NCBI RefSeq assembly: GCF_003263515.1
Contig: NZ_JYDE01000021.1
Span: 62,001 to 126,000, forward strand
Source: Rahnella inusitata
Lineage (GTDB): Bacteria > Pseudomonadota > Gammaproteobacteria > Enterobacterales > Enterobacteriaceae
Direction: 5' to 3'
DNA length: 64,000 nucleotides
Part shown: one piece after another, positions 8,937 through 17,738 of the stretch
How positions within the stretch are numbered: position 1 is the first letter of the stretch
Layout: each line of letters begins with the position of its first letter
Notes under the pieces: model-generated
What the model was told of the DNA's origin: nothing
What the model saw: the letters and a program-made list of their open reading frames with translations, nothing else
Database searches by the model: none
Translations under genes and position numbers: made by a program

Positions 8937-9302
8937 ATGAGAGTACTTATTTGCGCCGGGCGTTTTTATGCCGATGTCCGCACCGTTGAGCGGGTGCTGG
9001 AGCTATTTTCGCAGCAGCATTCCCAGTCTCAGCCGGTGCGGGTGTTGATTCATGGCGGGCATCAGACGCTTGGCGCAATGATTGAACGCTGGGCGCGCGA
9101 GGCCGATGTGCATGTCGTGCGTTACCCCGCCAACTGGGCGCTGCACGGCAAATATGCAGAAATCCGCCGTAACCTTTTCATGATAGAAGACAGCCAGCCG
9201 GATGTGATTTTGGCATTTGCCGGTGGAGAGGATACGGCAGATTGTATAAAATTTGCCCGTCGTGTGGGCATAAAAGTGATGGAAATGGATGTCTCGCGTT
9301 AG
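8937..9302 (+). CDS. DUF2493 / YspA-type SLOG-fold protein
   Basis: This 121-residue protein begins MRVLICAGRFYADVRTVERV and has HGGHQTLGAMIERWA and AFAGGEDTADCIKFA. These are the Rossmann-like strand-turn motifs of the cpYpsA-related SLOG family. Such proteins are thought to bind nucleotides or nucleotide-derived ligands; a defined role is not known. The ATG at 8937 is 7 bases after AGGGAG and is preferred to the GTG one codon earlier. It follows the Na/Pi transporter gene closely and probably shares its transcript. Confidence 0.8.
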   Translation: MRVLICAGRFYADVRTVERVLELFSQQHSQSQPVRVLIHGGHQTLGAMIERWAREADVHVVRYPANWALHGKYAEIRRNLFMIEDSQPDVILAFAGGEDTADCIKFARRVGIKVMEMDVSR

Positions 9303-9381
9303 CGCGAAAAATGCGTGTCAGCCGGGCTTTGTTTCATCAGCAGCCCCAACCCTCCTGTCTGGAATAATCCGATAATCCCTT

Positions 9382-9402
9382 TAGCCCCTTTAATTGGGGC
9401 TA
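9382..9402 (+). terminator. Hairpin between the SLOG gene and otsB
   Basis: TAGCCCC / GGGGCTA 7-bp stem with a 7-base loop; the tail (TAGTTAATCG) is only weakly T-rich. Confidence 0.45.
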
Positions 9403-9473
9403 TAGTTAATCGATTGTAAAAGCAAGAAGCACAGCATGTGATTGTGCTCAGCCTCACAAACAGGAGCATCATT

Positions 9474-10307
9474 TTGAACAGCAATTTGACCAACAGCACG
9501 CAGGATACTAACCCGGAAACACCCCCGAATCCCGCCATTCACGGCGGGGATTATGCTTTCTTCTTCGACGTCGATGGCACGCTGGCAGAAATTTGCCCCG
9601 AACCGGACGCCGTCTGTATCCCCGTTAATGTCCGTAACAATCTGCAAACCTTATCTGTAGCCAGCAACGGCGCGTTGGCGCTGATTTCAGGCCGCCCGAT
9701 TGAGCAGCTGGATCAGCTGGCCACGCCGTTTGTCTTCCCGGCCGCCGGTGTTCACGGCGCAGAACTGCGCGACAGCGCGGGCAATCTGCATCGCGTCAGC
9801 CTGCCGGACGAGGTCGCTGTCCCTTTACAGCAGATGCTGGAAAAGGGCATGGCCGAACTGCCCGGCACGCTGCTTGAGGCCAAGGGAATGGCGTTTGCAT
9901 TGCATTACCGTCAGGCGACAGATTTTCAGCAGCAGGTGTTAGCGCTGGCTGAAGCCGCTGTGGCGAAGTTTCCGCAACTGATGTTACAACGCGGGAAATG
10001 CGTGGCCGAAATCAAACCGCGTGGCAATGATAAAGGCGCGGCCATCACTGAATTTATGCAGCAAGCGCCGTTCGCAGGCCGTACGCCGGTATTTGTGGGT
10101 GACGATCTGACCGATGAAAAAGGGTTTCAGGCCGTCAACGCACTGCACGGGATCACCGTGAAAGTCGGAGAGGGTTCAAGCCATGCGCGCTACCGGCTCG
10201 GGAAAGTCACCGATGTCTACAGCTGGATTGAACAAATGCTTGAGCAAGCGATGTTACAACGTCACCTAAATAACAAAAATGTAGAAGAAAAGGAGTCCAG
10301 TTTATGA
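9474..10307 (+). CDS. otsB: Trehalose-6-phosphate phosphatase OtsB
   Basis: The HAD-family enzyme removes phosphate from trehalose-6-phosphate. The nucleophile motif FFFDVDGTLAE, the second motif ALISGRP and the C-terminal FVGDDLTDEKGF are all present. The start is most likely TTG at 9474, which has AGGAG 7 bases upstream and gives 277 residues (E. coli OtsB has 266); a GTG at 9438 is in frame but poorly placed. The stop overlaps the otsA start in ATGA, so the two are translationally coupled. In relatives otsBA is induced by osmotic and stationary-phase stress; no such site was identified here. Confidence 0.93.
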   Translation: MNSNLTNSTQDTNPETPPNPAIHGGDYAFFFDVDGTLAEICPEPDAVCIPVNVRNNLQTLSVASNGALALISGRPIEQLDQLATPFVFPAAGVHGAELRDSAGNLHRVSLPDEVAVPLQQMLEKGMAELPGTLLEAKGMAFALHYRQATDFQQQVLALAEAAVAKFPQLMLQRGKCVAEIKPRGNDKGAAITEFMQQAPFAGRTPVFVGDDLTDEKGFQAVNALHGITVKVGEGSSHARYRLGKVTDVYSWIEQMLEQAMLQRHLNNKNVEEKESSL

Positions 10308-11710
10308 GTCGCCTCGTTGTAGTCTCTAACCGTATTGCTATCCCTGATGGCACCAAATCCGCCGGCGGTCTTGCCGTCGGTATCGTTGATGCACTGAAAA
10401 ATACTTCCGGCCTGTGGTTTGGCTGGAATGGTGAAATCAGCGAAATCTCTGAAAGCGAAGATGATGATATGAGCGTGGTGGAAGACGACGGCATTACTTA
10501 TGCCTCGGTACCGCTCAATCAGAACGATTACGATCTCTATTATTGTCAGTTCTCCAACGCCGTCCTCTGGCCAGCGCTTCATTACCGCATCGACCTGGTG
10601 GATTACCAGCGCGAAGCCTGGGAAGGCTACTGCCGTGTCAATGACCTGCTGGCGAGAAGATTGCTGCCGCTGCTTAAACCTGACGATATTCTGTGGATCC
10701 ACGATTATCATCTGCTGCCTTTTGCCGCGTCACTGCGTAAACTGGGCGTGACTAACCGCATCGGCTTCTTCCTGCACATTCCGTTCCCGACACCTGAAAT
10801 CTTCAACGCAGTGCCGCCTCATAACGAGCTGCTGGAAATGATGTCGCATTACGATTTACTGGGCTTCCAGACAGAAGGCGACCGCCTGGCGTTTCTCGAT
10901 AATCTGGGCGAGCTGACCACCTTGCAGCCGACCGGCACTTATATGCATCAGGCTTTCGGTAACACCTTCAGCACTGGTGTTTACCCGATCAGCATCGCGC
11001 CGGACAGCATCAAAGAGATGGCTGAAGGGCCACTGCCGTCCAAGCTGGCAGCGATGGAGCAGGAGCTGCGTGAAGCGCAAAACATCATTTCCTGTGAACG
11101 TCTGGATTACACCAAAGGGCTTCCGGAGCGTTTTCTGGCGTTCGAAGCGCTGCTGGAAAAATTCCCGCAACATCGCGGCAAAGTGCGTTATTCACAAATC
11201 GCACCGACCTCGCGCGGTGATGTCCAGGCGTATCAGGATTTGCGCCATCAGCTTGAGACCGAAGTCGGGCGCATCAACGGTAAATACGGCAGCCTGAACC
11301 AGACGCCATTGTTTTACCTCAATCAGCATTTCCAGCGCAGTTTGCTGATGAAGCTGTTCCGCCTGACCGACGTCGGGCTGGTCACGCCGCTGCGCGATGG
11401 TATGAATCTGGTGGCGAAAGAGTATGTGGCCGCGCAGGATCCGAAAGATCCGGGCGTGCTGGTGCTTTCTCAGTTTGCCGGTGCTGCTAATGAGCTGACC
11501 GCTGCGCTGATCGTCAACCCGTATGACCGCGATGACGTCGCCGCCGCGCTGGATAAAGCGCTGACCATGCCGCTGGAAGAGCGTATTGAGCGCTACAACG
11601 ACATGATGAATGTCCTGCATAAAAACGATATCGCCAACTGGGGCGATACCTACCTGAAAGATCTGAACGCCATCTCTACCCACAGCATCGACCATGACGC
11701 CGTGGCGTAA
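10304..11710 (+). CDS. otsA: Trehalose-6-phosphate synthase OtsA
   Basis: This 468-residue GT20 glycosyltransferase joins UDP-glucose and glucose-6-phosphate. Characteristic blocks are SRLVVVSNRIA at the start, IHDYHLLPF, FFLHIPFPTPEIF, SCERLDYTKGLPERF and LVTPLRDGMNLVAKEYVA. The 4-base ATGA overlap with otsB marks a two-gene operon for cytosolic trehalose. A GC-rich hairpin at 11737-11761 separates it from the trehalase gene. Confidence 0.95.
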   Translation: MSRLVVVSNRIAIPDGTKSAGGLAVGIVDALKNTSGLWFGWNGEISEISESEDDDMSVVEDDGITYASVPLNQNDYDLYYCQFSNAVLWPALHYRIDLVDYQREAWEGYCRVNDLLARRLLPLLKPDDILWIHDYHLLPFAASLRKLGVTNRIGFFLHIPFPTPEIFNAVPPHNELLEMMSHYDLLGFQTEGDRLAFLDNLGELTTLQPTGTYMHQAFGNTFSTGVYPISIAPDSIKEMAEGPLPSKLAAMEQELREAQNIISCERLDYTKGLPERFLAFEALLEKFPQHRGKVRYSQIAPTSRGDVQAYQDLRHQLETEVGRINGKYGSLNQTPLFYLNQHFQRSLLMKLFRLTDVGLVTPLRDGMNLVAKEYVAAQDPKDPGVLVLSQFAGAANELTAALIVNPYDRDDVAAALDKALTMPLEERIERYNDMMNVLHKNDIANWGDTYLKDLNAISTHSIDHDAVA

Positions 11711-11736
11711 ATAACATCGTCACATTCCACTTTCTG

Positions 11737-11761
11737 GCGCAGCCCTGAGTCCGGGTTGCGC
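11737..11761 (+). terminator. Hairpin between otsA and treF
   Basis: GCGCAGCCC / GGGTTGCGC, 9 pairs including one G-U, with a 7-base loop, then TCTTT. It may end or attenuate the otsBA transcript before the trehalase gene. Confidence 0.45.
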
Positions 11762-11790
11762 TCTTTCAGCAATACAGAGGCTTGTATCAT

Positions 11791-13446
11791 ATGGAAAACA
11801 CCAAAATTCAGATGAAGGATCCGACTGAGTTCGACGTGGAAGACGATCGCCTGACTGAACTTGAACCTATTGAACTGATCCTCGAAAGAATGATGGACGC
11901 CGAGCCAGAGCCGGAGATGATCGAAGGCCTGCCGCATTCCGATGCGCTGACGCCCGCCGACCGTTATCTGGAACTGTTTACCGCCGTGCAGTCCTCGCAC
12001 CTGTTTGAAGACAGCAAAACTTTTCCCGATTGCCCGCCGAAAATGGATCCGCTGGATATTCTCCTGCGCTACCGCCGCATCAAAAATCACCCCGGTTTCA
12101 ACTTACAACGGTTTGTGGACGCCCACTTTTCGCTTCCGGCACACCACGGTGATGAGTACGTTTCCGATCCAGGCGATTCGCTGAAAGAGCACATCGACAA
12201 GCTCTGGCCTGTCCTGACCCGCCAGCCGGAAGATCACGTGCCCTGGTCTTCTCTGTTACCGCTCCCGCAGGCTTATGTGGTGCCGGGTGGCCGTTTCAGC
12301 GAGACCTACTACTGGGATTCCTACTTCACCATGCTGGGGCTGGCGGAGAGTGGCCGTAACGATCTGCTGCGCACCATGGCAGACAATTTCGCGTGGATGA
12401 TCGAAATCTACGGTCACATTCCCAACGGCAACCGCACTTATTACCTCAGCCGCTCGCAGCCGCCTATTTTCGCGCTGATGGTCGAACTGTTCGAGGAAGA
12501 CGGCGTGCGCGGCGCGAAACGGTATCTCGATCACCTGCTGATGGAGTACGACTTCTGGATGGACGGCGCGGAATCCTTGACGCCCAATCAGGCCTATCGT
12601 CATGTGGTCTGCCTGCCGGATGGCACACTGCTCAACCGTTACTGGGATGACCGTGATACACCGCGCGATGAATCCTGGCGGGAAGATGTGGAAACCGCGA
12701 AGCTTTCCAGCCGCCCGGACAATGAGGTTTATCGCGATTTACGTGCGGGAGCCGAATCCGGCTGGGATTATTCCTCGCGCTGGCTGCGTGACGCCGACCG
12801 TCTCGCCAGTATCCGCACCACGCAGTTTATCCCGGTGGATCTCAACGCGTTCCTTTACAAGCTGGAAAGCGCTATCTCCAACATTTCCGGCCTGAAAGGC
12901 GACAAGGTCACCGCTGCACAGTTCCGGGAAAAAGCCGACCTGCGCCGCGAGGCCGTTAACCGCTATCTGTGGGATGAAGAGCAGGGGTGCTTTCGCGATT
13001 ACGACTGGCATCAGCAACAAATGTCACTGTTCTCTGCCGCCAGCGTGGTACCGCTGTACGTCGGGCTGGCTACGCACGCGCAGGCTGAACGGCTGGCCGA
13101 CGCAGTGAAAAACCGCCTGCTCACACCGGGCGGCATCATGGCGACTGAATATGACACCGGCGAACAGTGGGATAAACCCAACGGCTGGGCGCCGCTGCAA
13201 TGGATGGCGATCCAGGGCTTTAAACTGTACGGCAACGACGCGCTGGGGGATCTCATCGCCCGCAGCTGGCTGAAAACCGTAAATCAGTATTATCAGCAGC
13301 ATCATAAACTGATCGAGAAATACCACATCTCCGGCGATGCATCGCGCGGCGGTGGCGGCGGGGAGTATCCGCTTCAGGACGGTTTCGGCTGGACTAACGG
13401 TGTGGTGCGCAGGCTGATCGGGTTGTATGGCGAGAATTATGAATAA
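11791..13446 (+). CDS. treF: Cytoplasmic trehalase TreF
   Basis: This GH37 enzyme hydrolyses trehalose to two glucose units. Both trehalase signatures are present ([14 protein letters not shown] and [10 protein letters not shown]), as is the glycine-rich GGGGEY near the C-terminus. The N-terminus is acidic and lacks a signal peptide, which separates TreF from periplasmic TreA; 551 residues match E. coli TreF (549). The ATG at 11791 is 10 bases after AGAGG; a TTG three codons earlier is too close to it. Lying just behind otsBA, it puts synthesis and breakdown of the same osmolyte side by side. Confidence 0.93.
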   Translation: MENTKIQMKDPTEFDVEDDRLTELEPIELILERMMDAEPEPEMIEGLPHSDALTPADRYLELFTAVQSSHLFEDSKTFPDCPPKMDPLDILLRYRRIKNHPGFNLQRFVDAHFSLPAHHGDEYVSDPGDSLKEHIDKLWPVLTRQPEDHVPWSSLLPLPQAYVVPGGRFSETYYWDSYFTMLGLAESGRNDLLRTMADNFAWMIEIYGHIPNGNRTYYLSRSQPPIFALMVELFEEDGVRGAKRYLDHLLMEYDFWMDGAESLTPNQAYRHVVCLPDGTLLNRYWDDRDTPRDESWREDVETAKLSSRPDNEVYRDLRAGAESGWDYSSRWLRDADRLASIRTTQFIPVDLNAFLYKLESAISNISGLKGDKVTAAQFREKADLRREAVNRYLWDEEQGCFRDYDWHQQQMSLFSAASVVPLYVGLATHAQAERLADAVKNRLLTPGGIMATEYDTGEQWDKPNGWAPLQWMAIQGFKLYGNDALGDLIARSWLKTVNQYYQQHHKLIEKYHISGDASRGGGGGEYPLQDGFGWTNGVVRRLIGLYGENYE

Positions 13447-13458
13447 CGGCTGATGGGC

Positions 13459-13499
13459 AAAAAGGTCAGGGGGGTACAACAACGATTTCCCTGCCTTTT
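13459..13499 (+). terminator. Terminator-like hairpin after treF
   Basis: AAAAGG-CAGGG pairs with CCCTG-CCTTTT with one bulged T and a loop of about 17 bases. The U-rich end lies inside the stem. It starts 12 bases after the treF stop. Bases 13500-13703 contain no further convincing gene. Confidence 0.45.
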
Positions 13500-13703
13500 G
13501 CTCAGGACTATTGCTGGTCACCTTTATTTATTATCTGATAACACAGCCAAATAAAAGCCCGGGGTTATACAAATCAGAGGGTTATTTCACGCGGCAGCGC
13601 GCACTCAGACCAAAGAGGCAAGTCACTTAGGGCTTGAGTTGGCGCCGCGCGTCCTTTTGCAATTGTGTGAATCTGCCTATCTAGCCCTTCTGTAAGGGGA
13701 CAT

Positions 13704-14060
13704 TTATCCTGTGGTCAGCTCATGGCTGTCAGCAAGCAGCTCAAGAATTTCCTTTGCAGATAGCGATCCGGAAAGGATCACGCTGACCCAATGTTCTTTA
13801 TTCATATGGTACCCAGGCAAAATGCCTTCTTTCTGACGTAATGAGCCGATATGCTCCGGCCTGACCTTCACTTCGAGAATGTCGATTTTATCATCCGTTT
13901 CCAGCCCCAGTTTTGTGCCAGGTACATTCATCACGATACCGAACCATTTATCGCCATTATGATGACGAAGTACTGCGTAATCCGGCAGGTTACGCCAGAG
14001 ATATTCCGGCTCTGCGTTAAAATGTTCCTGAGCGTAACTGAATAGCGTCTCTCGTTTCAT
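13704..14060 (-). CDS. MmcQ/YjbR family protein
   Basis: This 118-residue protein begins MKRETLFSYAQEHFNAEPEYLW and has the conserved YAVLRHHNGDKWFGIVMNV, IDILEVKVRP and GYHMNKEHWVSV blocks of the MmcQ/YjbR family (CyaY-like DNA-binding fold). Its role is not established in any close relative I know. The ATG is 5 bases after GGAG; a GTG two codons earlier overlaps that site. It reads in the same direction as the downstream end of the iron-type ABC operon but has its own 5' gap. Confidence 0.85.
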   Translation of the reverse strand: MKRETLFSYAQEHFNAEPEYLWRNLPDYAVLRHHNGDKWFGIVMNVPGTKLGLETDDKIDILEVKVRPEHIGSLRQKEGILPGYHMNKEHWVSVILSGSLSAKEILELLADSHELTTG

Positions 14061-14112
14061 AAACACTCCAATATATCACCCGTGCTGACTTTTCCAGACT
14101 GATACGGTGCTT

Positions 14113-14877
14113 TTACACAATGTAGTGAATGTGTTTTTTACCATGATAGGGAGAAATTTCGATTCTGGTTTCAACCCGAAAAACATCCCACAGAAGGGAT
14201 TCTGTCAATATTTCCTCCGGTGTTCCCCTGGCAACGATCTCGCCTTGTTGCATAACAATCAGTGCATCGCAAAACATTGAGGCATGGTTGAGATCGTGGA
14301 TAGCTACAAGGCTGGTCACTGGCAATTCGCTGATCAATTTCATCAACTGGATCTGATGGTGAATATCCAGATGATTTGTTGGCTCATCCAGCAAGATTTC
14401 TGTTGGTGACTGCGCCAGCGCTCTGGCAATGTGCACGCGCTGGCGTTCGCCCCCGGACAGACTCTGCCAACCCTGATCGCTGTGATCAAGCATACCCACT
14501 CTTTCCAGCGCACCATTGACGGTTTCATCATCGTGGGTGCTCCAGTTAGAAAAGGGTGAGTGGTGGGGAATACGGCCCAGTTTTACGACATCCCGGACGC
14601 GCATATTCGACTCCGTCATGCCGTGTTGCTCTACGAAGGCAATCCGGCGAGCCAGCTGCTTTTTGGCCATCTGGCTGATGTCCTTTGCGTCTAGCGCTAC
14701 CACGCCAGAATGGGGGCGTCTTAATCCTGCCAGCAGGCGCAACAGGGATGATTTCCCCGAACCATTGGGACCCAGCAAACCAACGGTTTCACCACGGTTA
14801 ACGTTGAGCGAAACATTGTTGACGATAATCTTTTTCCCCACCTTCCAGGTCACTTTTTCAGCGCTGATACTCATCAC
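14113..14877 (-). CDS. FecE-type iron/siderophore ABC transporter ATPase
   Basis: The 254-residue ATPase has Walker A GLLGPNGSGKSSLLRLL, signature LSGGERQRVHIARAL, Walker B EILLDEPTNHLD and the H-loop VAIHDLNHA. The subfamily (FepC/FecE/BtuD) energises uptake of ferric siderophores, haem or cobalamin. Its start overlaps the permease stop (ATGA), making it the third gene of the operon binding protein, permease, ATPase. A Fur-box-like site upstream of the operon favours iron. Confidence 0.9.
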   Translation of the reverse strand: MMSISAEKVTWKVGKKIIVNNVSLNVNRGETVGLLGPNGSGKSSLLRLLAGLRRPHSGVVALDAKDISQMAKKQLARRIAFVEQHGMTESNMRVRDVVKLGRIPHHSPFSNWSTHDDETVNGALERVGMLDHSDQGWQSLSGGERQRVHIARALAQSPTEILLDEPTNHLDIHHQIQLMKLISELPVTSLVAIHDLNHASMFCDALIVMQQGEIVARGTPEEILTESLLWDVFRVETRIEISPYHGKKHIHYIV

Positions 14878-15911
14878 TGGCTCCTTGAACGGTAGATGAT
14901 AATGGCAAAGAACGGCACGCCAACCAGGGCAGTGACGACGCCGACGGGCAGGCTTTGCGGAGCAATCAGGAGTCGGGAGGCGATGTCCGCCAGCACCATC
15001 AGGATGGCGCCCGCTAACGCGCTCGCAATCAGCAATATTCTATGCAGCGGACCAAAGAAGAAGCGCATCACGTGGGGGACAACCAGGCCGACAAAGCCAA
15101 TCGAACCCGCCATGCTGACAATGGTTGCGGTGATAAGCGCGGTCGTGGTGAACAGGATAAGCCGAACCTTTGGGACTGAGATACCCAGCGAGGCCGCAGC
15201 ATCGTCGCCAAATGTAAACGCGTCCAGAGCGCGGGAATAGTAGAGGCAGACAGCCAGACCCAGCATGATAATGACCAGCACTAACTGAAACTCTGGCCAC
15301 CTCACTCCGCTAAAGCTGCCCAGCAACCAAAACATCACGTCGCGTGCCTGCTGAGCGCTGGCGGAAGTGCTGATGGTGTAAGCAGTAATCGCGTTAAACA
15401 GCTGCGAAGCTGCGACCCCAGCCAGAATGGTGCGATCGTTGCCACCGCGCGCGCCGTTACTCAGAAAGGTCACAAAGGCAAAGGCCGCGAAAGCCCCGGC
15501 AAATGCGCCCATAGACAGGGATATTGAACCGGTGCCGATGCCGAGTACTACCACCGACACCGCGCCGGTTGAGGCTCCGGCTGAAACACCCAGCACGTAG
15601 GGTTCTGCCAGCGCATTTTTCAAAAGGCTTTGCAGCACCGCACCGCAGATTGCCAGCCCGGCGCCACAGCAGGCAGCCACCAGCGCTCTGCTCAAACGAA
15701 AATCCCAGATTACGCTTTCATAAATGCGACTCAGCGGAACATGGGTAAGCCCTGTTTTATTACCGATAGCCTGGAACACGCTCGCCATCGGGATCGACAG
15801 CTCGCCGACGCTGACCCCGAAGGCAATCACCAACACTAAAAGCAGCACGGAGAGAACACACGACGTGGTCAGAATGACCCCTTGTCGTGTGGAGTGGACT
15901 GCTGAGGTCAT
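14874..15911 (-). CDS. FecCD-family ABC transporter permease
   Basis: This 345-residue protein is strongly hydrophobic, with about ten helices, and carries the FecCD hallmark GAVLQSLLKNALAEPYVLGVSAG-type loop and LSRALVAACCGAGLAICG. It forms the inner-membrane channel for a ferric-siderophore-type substrate. The start shares one base with the binding-protein stop (TAATG) and the stop overlaps the ATPase start. A single permease suggests a homodimeric channel, as in BtuC or HmuU. Confidence 0.9.
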   Translation of the reverse strand: MTSAVHSTRQGVILTTSCVLSVLLLVLVIAFGVSVGELSIPMASVFQAIGNKTGLTHVPLSRIYESVIWDFRLSRALVAACCGAGLAICGAVLQSLLKNALAEPYVLGVSAGASTGAVSVVVLGIGTGSISLSMGAFAGAFAAFAFVTFLSNGARGGNDRTILAGVAASQLFNAITAYTISTSASAQQARDVMFWLLGSFSGVRWPEFQLVLVIIMLGLAVCLYYSRALDAFTFGDDAAASLGISVPKVRLILFTTTALITATIVSMAGSIGFVGLVVPHVMRFFFGPLHRILLIASALAGAILMVLADIASRLLIAPQSLPVGVVTALVGVPFFAIIIYRSRSQ

Positions 15912-16909
15912 TAATTCAGCCCCATTTTTTTAAGCTGCTCACCAACTTGCTCAGCGCCGTAAAGCGTGCGGATAGTCGGGTTCATTGCCTGTCCGTCCAT
16001 CACGACAATATGATTTTTTCGCACGGCTTCGAGCTGGCTGACGGCAGGATCGCTTTTGAGGAATTTTATTTTTTCCTGTGCGTTATCCAGCGCCCAGCGG
16101 TTACGGTCAAGGCTCGAAACGACAATAACATCCGGGTTTACAGCAATAATGCTTTCCCAGCCGACGGTGGGCCATTCAGTTTCAGAGGTAATGCCGTTAT
16201 GGCCGCCCAAAACATTAGCGATAAATCCTGATGCACTGTTTTTACCGCCAACGTACGCATCAGCGGCCGGCGAGGCGCTGGAAAACCAGAAGACAAAAGA
16301 GAGATCTTTATGGTTTTTACTGAATTCCTGACGCAGTTTTTCTTCCCGATTTTTGAAGTCGGTGATGAGTACCTGCCCGCGATCCTCAACGTTGAAAATA
16401 GTAGCCAGATCCTCGATTTCTTTATACAGATAGGTCATGTCCCACAGCTTCTGGCGACTGCCATACATATCACCAACGTCTTTTTTGGTCGCACACATCC
16501 CCGGAGACATGTAGCTGTTTACGCCGACGGCATCGAAGTCTGCTCTTTTCGCGACTTTACTTTCCGGCCCGAGCAACAGGGGTAACTGCGCGGGGACAAA
16601 ATCAGGATCCTGCGCCAGGATAGATTCAAGCGTTGGAATTTCTACCGTCAGGGTTTTAACTTTGGCGTTTTTTTCCGCCAGTTCCGGCAGGACTTTCGAT
16701 GGCCAAAATGCGCTCGCGATAACCTTATCCTGTAAACCTAACAGCAGCAGAATTTCGACGGTGTTTTGACCTAAAGCGACAACGCGCTCAGGGGGTTTAG
16801 TAAAAGTGAGTTTAAAACCGCAGTTATCAATCGTAACCGGGTAGGTGGTCGCGAAAGCGGAACTGACCGAGGCACACAGCATTCCTGCCGCGCAGAGGAT
16901 TCTTTTCAT
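15911..16909 (-). CDS. Periplasmic binding protein of an iron-type ABC importer
   Basis: The product has a signal peptide (MKRILCAAGMLCASVSSAFA) and a FepB/FecB-like two-lobe domain: PPERVVALGQNTVEILLLLG near the start and WESIIAVNPDVIVVSS later. The ATG at 16909 is 6 bases after GGAAG and fits better than the ATG two codons earlier, which touches it. It is the first gene of the three-gene importer. No TonB-dependent receptor lies nearby, so the ligand cannot be named; a ferric chelate is likely from the upstream Fur box. Confidence 0.87.
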   Translation of the reverse strand: MKRILCAAGMLCASVSSAFATTYPVTIDNCGFKLTFTKPPERVVALGQNTVEILLLLGLQDKVIASAFWPSKVLPELAEKNAKVKTLTVEIPTLESILAQDPDFVPAQLPLLLGPESKVAKRADFDAVGVNSYMSPGMCATKKDVGDMYGSRQKLWDMTYLYKEIEDLATIFNVEDRGQVLITDFKNREEKLRQEFSKNHKDLSFVFWFSSASPAADAYVGGKNSASGFIANVLGGHNGITSETEWPTVGWESIIAVNPDVIVVSSLDRNRWALDNAQEKIKFLKSDPAVSQLEAVRKNHIVVMDGQAMNPTIRTLYGAEQVGEQLKKMGLN

Positions 16910-16968
16910 GCACATCTTCCTTCACTGAAATTATTTATTTCTATTGTGTGATAGTTACCGCTCGCAAT

Positions 16969-16987
16969 GATAATGAAAATTATTATT
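16969..16987. promoter_or_regulatory. Fur box candidate upstream of the ABC importer
   Basis: GATAATGAAAATTATTATT matches the 19-bp consensus GATAATGATAATCATTATC at 16 of 19 positions. It is about 60 bases upstream of the binding-protein start, where an iron-loaded Fur repressor would block transcription. Confidence 0.75.
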
Positions 16988-17049
16988 GAAGCGATACTTA
17001 TTTGAGTTCAGTGAAGTGATGACTGTTTGACAGGCGGCTCCTTAGTGTA

Positions 17050-17075
17050 AAAAATAGCCTTAGCGAAGGCTTTTT
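17050..17075. terminator. Bidirectional-looking terminator inside a divergent intergenic region
   Basis: AGCCTT / AAGGCT with an AGCG loop is flanked by an A run on the left and a T run on the right, a classic intrinsic terminator in either direction. It lies between two divergent genes, where no long transcript would be expected to end. See findings. Confidence 0.55.
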
Positions 17076-17096
17076 CCTTATAAGGTCAATCTCAAC

Positions 17097-17131
17097 ATCA
17101 TCTTAGGTGTACATGCTTTATCATCTTAGGT
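17097..17131. repeat. 12-bp direct repeat upstream of the NTF2-fold gene
   Basis: ATCATCTTAGGT occurs at 17097-17108 and exactly again at 17120-17131, a period of 23 bp (about two helical turns). The second copy ends 37 bases before the gene start, a plausible regulator-binding pair. Confidence 0.5.
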
Positions 17132-17167
17132 ATTCCCTGAGGCCACTCCTTATTCAATGAGAAACAC

Positions 17168-17566
17168 ATGAGTACACACGCGTTAAGACAGATAATCGAA
17201 GCCTGCGACAAAGCGATCACCGCACGCGATTTTGATCTGCTGATGACCTACTACGCCGAAGACGCCGCATTGGTGGTGAAACCGGGCTTGATCGCCACCG
17301 GCAAAGAGAATATCCGCAAAGCCTTCGTGGCCATCTCTGATTATTTTCAGGGGCAGCTGGTCGTGGAACAGGGCGAGATGCAGGTGATCGAAGGCGCAGG
17401 CAATGCGCTGGTCATTATGGAAACCGTATTACATTATCCGGACGAAGAAGGTGTTTTCGTGACAATGTCACGCCGAGCCACCTACGTTTTTCGCCATGAA
17501 GCCGACGGGCGCTGGGTATGCACCATCGATAACTCCTACGGGACGGATTTGCTGAACGCACAGTGA
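17168..17566 (+). CDS. DUF4440 / SnoaL-like NTF2-fold protein
   Basis: This 132-residue protein has the cone-shaped NTF2 fold pattern: an N-terminal helix pair (ALRQIIEACDKAITARDFD), TYYAEDAALVVKPG, then strands ending in ATYVFRHEADGRWVCTIDNS. Family members include SgcJ/EcaC and ketosteroid-isomerase-like proteins; the substrate is unknown. It is divergent from the iron-type importer and is followed by a strong terminator, so it is probably monocistronic. Confidence 0.82.
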   Translation: MSTHALRQIIEACDKAITARDFDLLMTYYAEDAALVVKPGLIATGKENIRKAFVAISDYFQGQLVVEQGEMQVIEGAGNALVIMETVLHYPDEEGVFVTMSRRATYVFRHEADGRWVCTIDNSYGTDLLNAQ

Positions 17567-17682
17567 GTTGACAGGATTATTTGCTGCAACCGACTCTTAA
17601 AATAACTATAGGGTTTGATCCTGTTACCAATAAGTGGATCCCTGCGGGTACGCAAACGCGTAATAAAGACTTATACAAAGGC

Positions 17683-17718
17683 AAACGTCACAGGCTCCTG
17701 ATGAAGCCTGTGACGTTT
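17683..17718. terminator. Strong 14-bp hairpin between convergent genes
   Basis: AAACGTCACAGGCT and AGCCTGTGACGTTT form a perfect 14-bp stem with an 8-base loop, 117 bases after the NTF2-fold gene and 21 bases beyond the nitrilase stop on the other strand. It can serve both. Confidence 0.75.
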
Positions 17719-17738
17719 CCTGTTGATCGGCCACATCA

